From JACCTU01 sp963798985 (lineage in GTDB: Bacteria; Actinomycetota; Thermoleophilia; Gaiellales; Gaiellaceae): 64,000 nucleotides of DNA. The position numbers were made by a program, and so were the translations under genes. Below are positions 53,625 through 62,072 of the stretch, in pieces. The notes under the pieces are model-generated. The model made no database searches and had not been told where the DNA came from. It saw only the letters and a program-made list of their open reading frames with translations. Position 1 is the stretch's first letter. The number at the start of each line of letters is the position of its first letter. The stretch spans positions 62,001 through 126,000 of the forward strand of contig CAWCVL010000008.1 in NCBI GenBank assembly GCA_963798985.1, read 5' to 3'.

Positions 53625-53717
53625 GGTGCAGCTCCTTTCGCAACAAGCGCGCGGCTACTTGTAATCAGACGCTACTGCCGCCCGGAAGTCATCGGTGCGA
53701 ACCGTCAAGCTACGGCG

Positions 53718-54363
53718 ATGATCGTTGTCGTCATCACCGGTCCCATCGCTAGTGGAAAGTCGACCCTGGGTCGTGCGGTCGCGATCGAGCTCGCTGGCCG
53801 TGGATCCGATTCCGCAGTGGTCGATCTGGATCTGGTCTACGAGATGCTCGACCCAAGTCGCGGGCCGAAGACCGAAGAGGCTCGATGGAGCGAGGCACGG
53901 CGGCTGGCCGGGAAGATCGCCGCTGGGCTCGGAGGGCAACGATCGGCTGTCGTTGTTGAAGGCGAGTTCGGAACTGACATGCAGCGGGCCGACTTCTGCG
54001 ATGAGCTGCCGCATGAGTGGCGCGCGAGCTTCGTCACCCTCACCGTCGATTTCGATGAGGCGTCGCGACGGGCCATGGCCGACCCTGACGCGCGGAATCT
54101 CGAAGGACAAGGACTTCTTGGCAGCGCGCTACCGCGCACTCGACAACGCAACACAGGCCGACGGAGACCTCGTGCTCGAACAGGAGCTGTCTCTGTCTCA
54201 CTCGCCGCTCGCTCAGTTCGCGGATTGGCTGCTGCGCGCCTCGGAGTACGGAAAGACGTGGCTTGGGCGAGTGTGCGGGGCTCTCTTCGAGTTCGTCCAT
54301 CAGACTGAGGACCATGACGGCCGACGCCGTGACCTTGCGCGAGTTGAGCAGCGCGAATCGTGA
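53718..54363 (+). CDS. P-loop kinase-like protein (frameshifted here)
   Basis: MIVVVITGPIASGKSTLGRA gives a Walker A of the small-molecule kinase type, followed by VVDLDLVYEML, SAVVVEGEFGTDMQRADF and SFVTLTVDFDEASRRAMADP. After about 54095 the frame changes to ISKDKDFLAARYRALDN and ADGDLVLEQELSLSHS. It resembles shikimate/chloramphenicol phosphotransferase-like AAA kinases; the substrate is unknown. The frame-1 end at 54363 overlaps the next gene by about 50 nt, so the true stop may be earlier if a further indel exists. Confidence 0.6.
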
Positions 54364-54800
54364 CGACGTCCTCGCCCTGCGGGTCGCGCCCGAGCAGCAC
54401 CGCTTCGTCGGGTCGGTGGCGGCCGCGCTCGCAGGATGCCGAGGACTATCCCGAGGCCAACGCGTGGTATCGGGCGATCTACGACGGCGAAGAGCCGGTC
54501 GGGTTCGTCATGCTGAGCTGGGACGTCACGCCTGTGCCCGGCAAGATCATCGGTCCGTGGTTTCTCTGGAAGCTGCTCATCGACGAGCGACACCAGCGGC
54601 GCGGGTACGGGCGCGCGGCGCTGCGTCAGGTCGTCGAGCTCATACGGAACGCCGGTGCCACTGAGCTCTTGACGAGCTACACGACCGGCGAGGGCGAACC
54701 GTGGCCGTTCTACGAACGCTTCGGCTTCGTCCCGACGGGTGAGCGCGACGCAGCGGGAGAGATCATCCTCAGCCTCGACCTGTCCACCGGAGCGGGTTGA
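54314..54800 (+). CDS. GNAT acetyltransferase (frameshifted here)
   Basis: Frame 2 starts MTADAVTLRELSSANRDDVL and AVAPEQ-like RVAPEQHRFVGSV; after about 54430 frame 3 continues DAEDYPEANAWYRAIYDGEE, GFVMLSWDV, LWKLLIDERHQRRGYGRAAL (acetyl-CoA pyrophosphate loop) and WPFYERFGFVPTGE. About 160 residues in all. Close to spermidine/aminoglycoside-type N-acetyltransferases; substrate unknown. Confidence 0.75.
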
Positions 54801-54807
54801 ACGGCCG

Positions 54808-55278
54808 GTGAGCGAGGTCATCGACCACGTCGGTATCCGAGTCAGCGACCTGCCGGCGAGCCGGCGGATGTACGAAGCAGCGCTGGCGGAACTCGGATTC
54901 GTGGCGCTGTCCGAAGGCGAGTTCGACGGTGACACTTACGTCTTGTTCGGGCGCGGCGACAGCGATGATTTCTGCCTGCACACGGTCGGCAGCAAGCCCG
55001 GCCGCGACCGCGTGACCACCGGTGCGCACATTGCCTTCCGCGCAAGCGACGCCGACTCAGTCATGCGCTGGCACGAAGCTGCGGTGAACCACGGCGGATC
55101 AGACATCGGACCCCCAGGTGTGCGTCCCGAGTACAGCGGTTACTACTACGCCGCGTTCGTCCTCGACCCTGACGGCAACAACGTCGAGGCCGTCTTCCAC
55201 ACGTCATCGGCGACGGTCAGCGGCCATCCCGATAGCGCGCCAGCATCGGCGGGGTGTGAAGGCACTCGGCGAAGCTGA
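54808..55278 (+). CDS. VOC (glyoxalase-fold) family protein
   Basis: 156 residues. VIDHVGIRVSDLPASRRMYE (metal His), LGFVALSEGEF, GAHIAFRASDADSVMRWHEA and AFVLDPDGNNVEAVFH (metal Glu). The last 25 residues look unlike the family and overlap the convergent RES gene by 62 nt, so the frame may have lost its original stop. GTG start 7 nt after the acetyltransferase stop. Confidence 0.78.
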   Translation: MSEVIDHVGIRVSDLPASRRMYEAALAELGFVALSEGEFDGDTYVLFGRGDSDDFCLHTVGSKPGRDRVTTGAHIAFRASDADSVMRWHEAAVNHGGSDIGPPGVRPEYSGYYYAAFVLDPDGNNVEAVFHTSSATVSGHPDSAPASAGCEGTRRS

Positions 55279-55675
55279 ACGGACGCGTGGTGAGGGGCGG
55301 CACGGACGTCGCATCGGGATGCTGCAAGTTCATCAGCACCACATCCGCCTCGGGCAGCACTCGTGAGCGCACCGCAGCGAGCAGCGAGCGGCGCTCGTCG
55401 AGCCAGCGTGTGACGAAGGCGCGGATCACTTCTTCGTCCGCATCGGGCACGCGCTCGGGAACGGCGTCGATCTCAGTCCAGCCGAGGACATAGTCCTCCG
55501 GCGCCTCGGCCGGATCGCTCGGCAGGTAACGCAGCGCCACCAGCACCGCGAGCCCGGCTTCGGAGGCGAAGTTCACCACCGGGGCGCCCGGCGGTGAATA
55601 GCGCCCGCCGTGCCCAACGGTTCCCGCGCCGTCGAGCGCCGTGTTACCCGCGCGGGTGAGGCGCCACAGTCGCAT
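55217..55675 (-). CDS. RES-domain protein (NAD-degrading toxin family)
   Basis: 152 residues: MRLWRLTRAGNTALDGAGTV, HGGRYSPPGAPVVNFASEAGL, AVLVALRYL and a C-terminal NLQHPDATSV segment with PFSF. The Arg/GGR(Y/W)..G.PVVY.SE pattern is that of RES toxins, which deplete NAD. The canonical Xre/MbcA-type antitoxin should lie upstream on the same strand, but only a 27-codon open tail (ending DLLRQLHEQPGS, with TGATG coupling) is present before another gene begins. Confidence 0.65.
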   Translation of the reverse strand: MRLWRLTRAGNTALDGAGTVGHGGRYSPPGAPVVNFASEAGLAVLVALRYLPSDPAEAPEDYVLGWTEIDAVPERVPDADEEVIRAFVTRWLDERRSLLAAVRSRVLPEADVVLMNLQHPDATSVPPLTTRPFSFAECLHTPPMLARYRDGR

Positions 55676-55777
55676 CAGCTGCCGGGCTGCTCGTGCAATT
55701 GGCGTAGGAGGTCAGCTCTGATCCCGCCTGGACCAGCGTGTGAAATGTCCCTTGAGATGCAGGCTATCGTTTACGGA

Positions 55778-56242
55778 ATGAAGACTTTCAACCTCAACAG
55801 CGACGAGTGGGACGGGACGAGGGATCGCGAGGGCTGGCGCGTCAAGGGCGCGCTTGTCGGCCAACGCATCGGCGGTGAGCTCATCGGCGCGACCATGTCC
55901 GAGGTCGAGCCTGGCGACAAGCTCTGGCCCTACCACACGCACTACCTGAACGAGGAATGGGTGATCGTGCTCCGCGGCGAGCCGACGCTGCGCACGCCCG
56001 AAGGCGAGCATGTGTTGAAGGAGCGCGACGTCGTCTGCTTTCCGCGGGGCACGGACGGTGCGCATCAGATCATCAACCGAACAGACTCGCCTGTTCGCGT
56101 ACTCATGCTCTCCTCGATGATCCGCGGCGAGATCATTGAGTACCTCGACACCGGAAAGGTTCTCGCCAAGGGCGTCGAGGACGAAGACATCATGTTCGCG
56201 AGGCCCGGACCCACGGCCGAGTTCTGGGAAGGCGAGGAATAG
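55778..56242 (+). CDS. Cupin-domain protein
   Basis: 154 residues. Single cupin: GDKLWPYHTHYLNEEWVIVL (His-x-His plus Glu), LRGEPTLRTPEGEHVLKERD, VVCFPRGTDGAHQIINRT. The metal-binding set HxH-E-H is complete. The tail FARPGPTAEFWEGEE is typical of small cupins that bind sugars or act as isomerases or dioxygenases. ATG 55778 follows a weak GGA. Substrate unknown. Confidence 0.8.
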   Translation: MKTFNLNSDEWDGTRDREGWRVKGALVGQRIGGELIGATMSEVEPGDKLWPYHTHYLNEEWVIVLRGEPTLRTPEGEHVLKERDVVCFPRGTDGAHQIINRTDSPVRVLMLSSMIRGEIIEYLDTGKVLAKGVEDEDIMFARPGPTAEFWEGEE

Positions 56243-56248
56243 CTCCGC

Positions 56249-56427
56249 TTGCAGTTCGACCGGCACACGCTCGTGCTGCTCGTGCTTCGGCCTGATGAAC
56301 GACGACCCGGCGGTGCGGGCGGGGCCGGCTCGCGGTCGAGGTGATGACCTGGATGGTTCCCGCGGGCAACGTCCGCTTCGAGAACGTTCCTGCGCCACGG
56401 TCGATGTCCGAGGCGGCGAAGGACTGA
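56249..56427 (+). pseudogene. YCII-related protein remnant with internal deletion
   Basis: Starts LQFDRHTLVLLVLRPDE (the YCII N-terminus, TTG start), then jumps directly to the C-terminal region read in two further frames: DDPAVRAG and EVMTWMVPAGNVRFENVPAP. Roughly 50 middle codons are missing and at least one indel follows. Such proteins are ferredoxin-like folds of unknown or catabolic function. Confidence 0.6.
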
Positions 56428-56546
56428 CGACCGCCTGGCCGGCTAGTTGACCGCGCTCCAACCGGTGACTTAGCATCGCCTATCGCCGAGATCGAGTCGA
56501 TTCTCCGCACGACCGGCGCCATCGCGGTGATCGTGGGACGATCCTG
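56428..56546. other. Intergenic stretch, lower GC
   Basis: No gene or clear regulatory site seen; GC falls here and through the next ORF compared with flanks. Confidence 0.4.
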
Positions 56547-57029
56547 GTGGTGCTCCAGCTTCGGGTGAACGCGAATAACGTCAGATCGCGTAATGCGTTC
56601 GACCTGATCGCGAAAGTGGTCGATCCCTCATTTGCGCACCGACGGCATCTGCTGTACGAGGTTGCGGAGAAGCACGCCGGCGGCAATTGGACGGGCTTCG
56701 ACCGGAGTCTGCAGGACTTCGAGGTGAGGAATTTCGCGAACGTCTATGAGCAACTTGGCCTGATCGCTCAAAAAGGGGTGGTCGACCTTCAGGATGTGCT
56801 GGCCGCCGTCTCGGCTCAGCCGATGGCGGATTGGACCACCTTCCAGCCGATCCGAACGCACATCATGGAAGAGGCAGGCAAGGCGTTTCCCGCGCTGGCG
56901 GGCAACCAGCCCGGGCTAGACGCCATCTACTGGCCGAACTTTCGGTGGCTCGCAGAGGAGAGCCGGACGTGGACGCTGCAACGAGCGTCAGTCGGCGCTG
57001 GGCCGTCGGAAACCGCACAAATCACATGA
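56547..57029 (+). CDS. Hypothetical protein, 160 aa
   Basis: QLRVNANNVRSRNAFDLIAK, HRRHLLYEVAEKHAGGNWTG, VRNFANVYEQLGLIAQKGVV and a C-terminal ADWTTFQPIRTHIMEEAG. Helical and soluble; the pattern R-N-A-F-D-L followed by Y-E-x-L-G faintly resembles DUF4760 proteins, but I am not certain. GC and codon choice are lower than neighbours, hinting at later acquisition. The exact start is unclear because the upstream region is degraded. Confidence 0.5.
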   Translation: MVLQLRVNANNVRSRNAFDLIAKVVDPSFAHRRHLLYEVAEKHAGGNWTGFDRSLQDFEVRNFANVYEQLGLIAQKGVVDLQDVLAAVSAQPMADWTTFQPIRTHIMEEAGKAFPALAGNQPGLDAIYWPNFRWLAEESRTWTLQRASVGAGPSETAQIT

Positions 57030-57044
57030 CTTCCAAGGCATCCC

Positions 57045-58043
57045 CTAGTCGAGTAGTCGGAAGTAACGCGCGATTGGCAGGAGCGTGAACCCCGCTGCCT
57101 CGTAGGCCGCCCGTGCAGGTTCGTGGCCGGGGTCGCCGCCAGTCTCGACGACGGCGATGGTCATGCCACGGCCTCGCATGTGCTCGGTCGCGAACGTGGT
57201 GAGCCGCGAGCCGATGCCGCGCCGTTGATAGTCAGGATCGACGCCGATGATCTCGATCGCGCCCATCCCTTCATGGAATGCATTCAGCACGACTGCGGTG
57301 AAACCGACCGGACGGCCGTGAGCTACCGCGACGAACACATCCCGTTCATCGTTCCTGCAGGCCGATCGCACCGCGTCAGCCTGATCCTCCCTCCAGTCCG
57401 GATGCAGGCGCAGGAAGACGTCGTCGCCTAGGACTCGGCGCAGTGAATCGAAGATTGGCTCCCAGGCGCGCAGGGAGAAGTCAACGATTGCCCCAAGGTC
57501 GTCCTCGCGGAACTCACGGATGATCATCTCTTCGGCCACGGGTGGTTCGGGAGTGTCCCCCGACGTTCGAGTCACCTGACTCGGGGGTAGGTCGAACCGA
57601 GCGATGATTCCGCTGTCGCCGTCTTCGGGCACCGGACGTTCGGGATGGCGGGTCGCCACCCATGCGTACCCCTGCTCGGGGTAAGCGACAACATCCGGAA
57701 ATCGCTTCGAGGAGATGGCGAGCAGCCGAACCGGCTCGTCTGTCGGGTTCGAGAAGTCGTGCAGCCCGTCTGGGCCTTCAGGGAAGTACACGACATCTCC
57801 GGGCGAGAGCTGCTCTTCGCCCTCCTGAGTGCGAACGGTCGGTGTGCCGGCGAGGACGAAGAACATCTCCTCCACGCCGTAGTGCATGTGCAACGGGCCT
57901 CCTGGCGAGCCTGGCAGAAGCTCGCGCAGAGAGGCTCCGAGGATGTCCGCTCCAAACGAGTGCCCGAACCAACGGACGCGCGTCCGATCGTCGTCGCTCG
58001 TCTCATCCCAGGGTTCGTCGGCCAGGAAGTTCAAGCGGTGCAT
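57045..58043 (-). CDS. Cupin-GNAT fusion protein
   Basis: 332 residues in one frame. Residues 1-140 form a cupin (GPLHMHYGVEEMFFVLAGTP, VRTQEGEEQLSPGDVVYFPE, GPDGLHDFSNPTDEPVRLLA). A linker (about 145-173) leads to a complete GNAT domain from MIIREFREDDLGAIVDF to IEIIGVDPDYQRRGIGSRL and the C-terminal ARAAYEAAGFTLLPIARYF. Both active sites look intact. The GNAT part begins with an in-frame ATG, so fusion by stop-codon loss between two adjacent genes is possible. Confidence 0.82.
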   Translation of the reverse strand: MHRLNFLADEPWDETSDDDRTRVRWFGHSFGADILGASLRELLPGSPGGPLHMHYGVEEMFFVLAGTPTVRTQEGEEQLSPGDVVYFPEGPDGLHDFSNPTDEPVRLLAISSKRFPDVVAYPEQGYAWVATRHPERPVPEDGDSGIIARFDLPPSQVTRTSGDTPEPPVAEEMIIREFREDDLGAIVDFSLRAWEPIFDSLRRVLGDDVFLRLHPDWREDQADAVRSACRNDERDVFVAVAHGRPVGFTAVVLNAFHEGMGAIEIIGVDPDYQRRGIGSRLTTFATEHMRGRGMTIAVVETGGDPGHEPARAAYEAAGFTLLPIARYFRLLD

Positions 58044-58128
58044 GGCTCCTCCGTCTCAAATCGCCGCCGGTGCAAGGAGATCATTCTGGCGTGCGCCACT
58101 GTGCGGGAATGTCTCTCGAGTTCGCTGG

Positions 58129-58550
58129 CTAGGACGAGGCCTCTGGTGATGGTGCGGTCGGTCGTCCTCGAAACCGATCGAGATTCTGGCCCTCGATGAT
58201 GAGTGCAGTTAGGCCGTTCGTAGACTTCATCTCCTGCTCTTCGCCCTCGTGCCAGAAGACCGTTCACCGGCGACAATGGGCTCCTCGATCCCGTCAGTGC
58301 CGCTGACCACGCCTGAGCCTTCCAGAATGGCGAAAATCTCCGGGCCGGTAGTCAGATGTCGACGCAGGCTGCCACCCGGCGCAAAGCGGAAGATCGCCGC
58401 TTGGATGAGTGACCCCTCGGAGATCGGGGATGTCAGAGGCGCGATCGTCACATGATCGAGTAGGTCGCCACGCGGTACGAACGCGACGTCCGAGGCGAAG
58501 CTGAATCGTTCCACGAACTCCTCCTGACGAGGTCCCTGAAACCCAAGCAT
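58129..58550 (-). CDS. Cupin-domain protein (frameshifted here)
   Basis: MLGFQGPRQEEFVERFSFAS, APLTSPISEGSLIQAAIFRF, APGGSLRRHLTTGPEIFAIL, GSGVVSGTDGIEEPIVAGE in one frame, then near 58260 another frame gives VFWHEGEEQEMKSTNGLTAL and IIEGQNLDRF. Joined, about 140 residues make one cupin. An adjacent GNAT remnant and the fusion protein beside it suggest repeated cupin/GNAT pairs. Confidence 0.6.
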
Positions 58551-58582
58551 CTCAACATGCCGAGTCAATCCAAAGCGAGTGT

Positions 58583-58825
58583 TCACCCGACGCGAGCGCG
58601 TCGAGACGCTGCGACAGGTGAAACGGTCATGCGCATCACGCAATTCTTCTTCCCCTTGGGTCGCTCGTAGCTGAAGCCGACTTCCTCGAAGAGGCTGCGT
58701 GTAGTGCTGTACAGGAACTACGACCGGATCTTCTCGCCCTGCAGGTCGTGCGGGTAGCCCTCGACCACGCCGCCGCCCGCCTTCGCGATCAGATCAAGGG
58801 CACCACGAACCGTCGCGCAATCAGG
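58583..58825 (-). pseudogene. GNAT acetyltransferase C-terminal remnant
   Basis: Minus-strand frame reads VRGALDLIAKAGGGVVEGYP, GEKIRS, an in-frame TAG, then FLYSTTRSLFEEVGFSYERP and KGKKNCVMRMTV to TGA. This is the C-terminal third of a GNAT protein (EGYP, FLYTGT.SLFE..GF, GK..CVMR), lacking the N-terminal part and interrupted by a stop. Confidence 0.6.
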
Positions 58826-58997
58826 ATCCGCCGCGCGCCCCGCTACTGAAAGCCCCGAAAGCGAGGCGTTTCTGTCGCTCGTCCGCTGAGTGCGTCGCGG
58901 CATCGTGCCAATGGGGTGATGAGGACTGATCCCGGGGATGGCACAGTTCCTGCAGCCGCTAATGGCCGACCAGCCAAATCCGAGGGAGTGAGGAATC
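58826..58997. other. Intergenic region before the Dyp operon
   Basis: No gene seen. The first gene of the downstream operon starts with GTG at 58998 and a purine-rich gagggagtgaggaatc leader that can serve as ribosome-binding site. Confidence 0.4.
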
Positions 58998-59540
58998 GTG
59001 ACCGCACCCGCAACGGCCCGACCAGGCGCGAACGTCGGCTCGACGAGCGAGTTCAGCTTGTTCTTCCAGGTGAAGCCGGGCCAAGCGCCCGCTCTGCGAG
59101 AGGCGTTGCGCGATCTCCAGGACGCACCGGGCTACCGGCCCGGAGAGCACAACATGGCGGTCGCCACGATTCACGAGGCCAGGTTCGTGCTGTTCGACGA
59201 CGACACGCGGCTGCTGTTCGCAACGAGCTTCGACGGCCCGTGGGACTCCTACATGGAGGACTTCTTCACGTCGGGGCCGACGTTGGCGCTCTTCGACGTC
59301 ATCTTCAAGCACGTCGACGGCTACGACGGGCTGCCTGACCTTGCCGCCGTGCAGTCGTTCGTCCTCGGCGCCCAGGTGACCGCGGCCGCGTACGCGCGCA
59401 ACTACGGAGGCACGGTGAAGGAGATCCGGAAGGCCGAACGTGTGAACAAGGCGTTCCAGCAAGTGCTCGACGACCCGGAAGCCGCAGAGGCGCTGCAGCA
59501 CCCGGCGCTGAAGCCGCTCCTCGACGAGGCGGCGGACTAA
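58998..59540 (+). CDS. Alpha/beta-barrel-like protein of the Dyp operon
   Basis: 180 residues. EFSLFFQVKPGQAPALREAL, MAVATIHEARFVLFDDDTRL, LFATSFDGPWDSYMEDFF, then a helical tail (GGTVKEIRKAERVNKAFQQV). Two repeats of strand-helix-strand (ferredoxin-like/dimeric alpha-beta barrel) are suggested; Dyp peroxidases share this fold, so it may be a diverged partner without a heme site (no proximal His motif seen). First gene of a tight operon, 5 nt before the DUF4331 gene. Confidence 0.7.
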   Translation: MTAPATARPGANVGSTSEFSLFFQVKPGQAPALREALRDLQDAPGYRPGEHNMAVATIHEARFVLFDDDTRLLFATSFDGPWDSYMEDFFTSGPTLALFDVIFKHVDGYDGLPDLAAVQSFVLGAQVTAAAYARNYGGTVKEIRKAERVNKAFQQVLDDPEAAEALQHPALKPLLDEAAD

Positions 59541-59545
59541 GGCAG

Positions 59546-60679
59546 GTGTCGGATCACATCTCAGGGCCGCGGGCGCTCGCCGACCCGATCGCTGACATCA
59601 CCGATGTCTACGCGTTCCCGAGTCCCGAGCGGCCGGGACAGCTCGTGCTCGTGATGAACACGCTGCCGTTTGCCCCGCCGTCAGCGCTCCTTTCGGACGG
59701 CCTCGTCTACCGCTTCCGCATGCGCCCGCTCGCGGCGCGGGCAGCGACCGATCCGACACCGTTCGCTGTCGGACAGGAGGAGCGCACGTTCGACTGCGTG
59801 TTCTCCGATCCCTCGGCAGACAACGGTGCCCACGGGCAGGAAGGCACGATCACGACTCCGGCGGGCGACGTCGTCAGGTTCCGCGTGAACGACGAGGAGG
59901 GCGGCTCCGGTCACGGGGTTCGCGTCTTTGCCGGCCCGCGCTGGGATCCGTTCATCATGGACGCGCCGGCGATGCTGAAGACGATCGCGACGGGAGAGCT
60001 CGCCTTCACGGACTCCGGCTCGATCTACATGGACGGAAAGAACGTCCTCTCCCTCGTCGTCGAGGTCGACTGCGCGCAGCTGCTCGATGGCATTGAGCTG
60101 GTCGGGGTGGTCGCAGAGACGCTGACCCGCGGCAGACTCAACGTCCGGATCGAGCGTGTCGGAAGGCCCGAGGTGAAGAACATGATGCTCGCGCCGAAGC
60201 AGTTTGATTCCGTCAATCGAGACCTCGAGATCCGCGATCTCTACAACATGGAGGACGCGTTCCACCTCGCGGACGGCTACCAGGGCGCCTATCGTGCGCG
60301 GCTCGATGCCAACCTCGCCTTCTGGGACGGTCTCGACGGCAAGACCGACTGGCCCGTGGACGGGAACGGCGCTCACCCGCTGACCGAGTTCGTGCTCGCC
60401 GACTATCTCGTCATCGACGTCGGCAAGCCGTACGCCGAGCAGGGTTCCTTCCTCGAGATCGAACGCGCCGCCATGGAGGGCCGCCCGCATGAGACCTGCG
60501 GTGGGCGTTCGCCGAATGACGACGTGATGGACAGGATCTTCACGCTGCTCGTGAACGCCGGCAACGGGCCGATCATCCGCGACGGCGTCGACCACGCCAC
60601 GCGGCCCGCCGCGCGCACGTTCCCCTACCTCGCGCCGGCGAACCCGGATCCTCCAGCGCTCCCTGAGCACCACCACTGA
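59546..60679 (+). CDS. DUF4331 family protein
   Basis: 377 residues. N-terminus SDHISGPRALADPIADITDV, YAFPSPERPGQLVLVMNTLP, then FAGPRWDPFIMDAPAMLKTI, VLSLVVEVDCAQLL and a His-rich end PEHHH. The DHxxGP..DP..DI.D.YAF start is the DUF4331 signature. The family is beta-rich, often extracellular, of unknown function; no signal peptide is visible here. GTG start; 2 nt before the peroxidase gene, so co-translation is likely. Confidence 0.8.
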   Translation: MSDHISGPRALADPIADITDVYAFPSPERPGQLVLVMNTLPFAPPSALLSDGLVYRFRMRPLAARAATDPTPFAVGQEERTFDCVFSDPSADNGAHGQEGTITTPAGDVVRFRVNDEEGGSGHGVRVFAGPRWDPFIMDAPAMLKTIATGELAFTDSGSIYMDGKNVLSLVVEVDCAQLLDGIELVGVVAETLTRGRLNVRIERVGRPEVKNMMLAPKQFDSVNRDLEIRDLYNMEDAFHLADGYQGAYRARLDANLAFWDGLDGKTDWPVDGNGAHPLTEFVLADYLVIDVGKPYAEQGSFLEIERAAMEGRPHETCGGRSPNDDVMDRIFTLLVNAGNGPIIRDGVDHATRPAARTFPYLAPANPDPPALPEHHH

Positions 60680-60681
60680 GG

Positions 60682-62046
60682 ATGGGTGTTCCCGCGGTGA
60701 ACGTGACCTCCGGCGAGAGCGTCAGCCTGGAGCTGGACGACATCCAGAGCGGCGCGCTGCACGAACGGCCGACCCCTTACGTCGGTGCCTACCTGCTGAT
60801 TCGCGTGGACGATCGCACCGCGGGCCGCGAGTTGGTGCATCGGCTGCTCTCAGTCGTCGATTCCGGCCGACCGACCGCCGATCCGGCCCAGGACGCCTGG
60901 GTGACCGCTGCCTTCACCTACCAGGGGTTGAAGGCGCTCGGTGTGCCGGAGGACTCGCTGGACAGCTTCGCGCCGGAGTTTCGGCAGGGGATGGCCGCGC
61001 GGGCAGCCGAGTTGGGCGACGTCGGCGAGAGCGGCCCGGCCAACTGGGAGAAACCGCTCGGGACGGCAGACGTCCACATTGCCCTCGCCGCATTGTCGCC
61101 TGACGCAGCCCGGCTGGAAGCCGTGCTCGCGCGCGCGCGCAAGACGTACGAAGAGCTCGCCGGGATCGAGGTCATCTGGCGTCAGGACTGCTACCAGCTG
61201 CCCACAGGACGAACCTCCTTCGGTTTCAAGGACGGGATCGGACAGCCCGCCGTCGAGGGCAGCGGGATCCCCGGCTCCAACCCCGGCGAGGCGCCGCTCA
61301 AGGCGGGCGAGATCATCCTCGGCTACCCGGACGAGACCGGGAGCCTGCCGCCAATGCCGAGCCCGGATGTGCTCGGCCGGAACGGCACCTACGTCGTCTT
61401 CCGCAAGCTGCACACCCGCGTCGCCGCCTACCGGCGCTATCTGCGCGAGACGGCGGCGAGCCGCGAAGAGGAGGCGCTGCTCGGTGCCAAGATGGTCGGT
61501 CGCTGGCAGAGCGGCGCGCCGTTCGTCCTCTGCCCCGAGCGGGACGATCCCGAGCTCGGCGCGGATCCGCAGCGGAACAACGACTTCCTCTACAAAGACG
61601 ATCTGCGCGGCTTCAAGTGTCCGGCGGGCGCCCACGCACGCCGCGCCAACCCGCGCGACGCGCTCGACGACGAAGGCAGCGTCGACGTCCGCCTCCATCG
61701 GATGATCCGGCGCGGCACGAGCTACGGCCCAATGCTGCCCGAGGGCGTGCTCGAGGACGACGGCGCCGAACGGGGCATCGTCTTCGTCTTCGCCGGCGCG
61801 CATCCGAAGCGGCAGTTCGAGTTCGTGAAGACCCAGTGGCTGAACGACGGCATCTTCATCGGCGCGCCGAGCGAGAGCGACCCGCTCGTCGGACCGAACG
61901 ACGGCTCGGGGATGTTCACGATCCCGCAGCGGCCGATCCGCCGCCGGCTGCAGACCCTGCCGCCGTTCGTGGTCACTCGCGGCGGCGAGTACTGCTTCGC
62001 CCCAGGGCTACGCGCGATGCGCTGGCTCGCTGAACTGGACACCTGA
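60682..62046 (+). CDS. Dyp-type heme peroxidase
   Basis: 454 residues. N-terminal DDIQSGALHERPTPYVGAYL, distal-site GFKDGIGQPAVEGSGIPG (the GxxDG motif near residue 188), proximal heme His in KCPAGAHARRANPRDAL, distal Arg in RMIRRGTSYGP, and GIVFVFAGAHPKRQFEFVKT. Oxidises dyes, phenols or heme-related substrates with H2O2. No Tat or encapsulin-targeting peptide is obvious (C-terminus MRWLAELDT). Embedded in the operon. Confidence 0.93.
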   Translation: MGVPAVNVTSGESVSLELDDIQSGALHERPTPYVGAYLLIRVDDRTAGRELVHRLLSVVDSGRPTADPAQDAWVTAAFTYQGLKALGVPEDSLDSFAPEFRQGMAARAAELGDVGESGPANWEKPLGTADVHIALAALSPDAARLEAVLARARKTYEELAGIEVIWRQDCYQLPTGRTSFGFKDGIGQPAVEGSGIPGSNPGEAPLKAGEIILGYPDETGSLPPMPSPDVLGRNGTYVVFRKLHTRVAAYRRYLRETAASREEEALLGAKMVGRWQSGAPFVLCPERDDPELGADPQRNNDFLYKDDLRGFKCPAGAHARRANPRDALDDEGSVDVRLHRMIRRGTSYGPMLPEGVLEDDGAERGIVFVFAGAHPKRQFEFVKTQWLNDGIFIGAPSESDPLVGPNDGSGMFTIPQRPIRRRLQTLPPFVVTRGGEYCFAPGLRAMRWLAELDT

Positions 62047-62072
62047 CCGGCACGGATCGAGAGAGGACGGAC

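Noticed and set aside
55610..55777. N-terminal extension of the cupin from an upstream start
   Set aside because: The extra residues are the antisense of the RES gene start; ATG 55778 matches the domain boundary.
49241..58997. Genomic island integrated at the initiator tRNA
   Set aside because: The accessory content begins after this tRNA, but I found no repeat of the tRNA 3' end further right and no integrase, so insertion at this site is unsupported.
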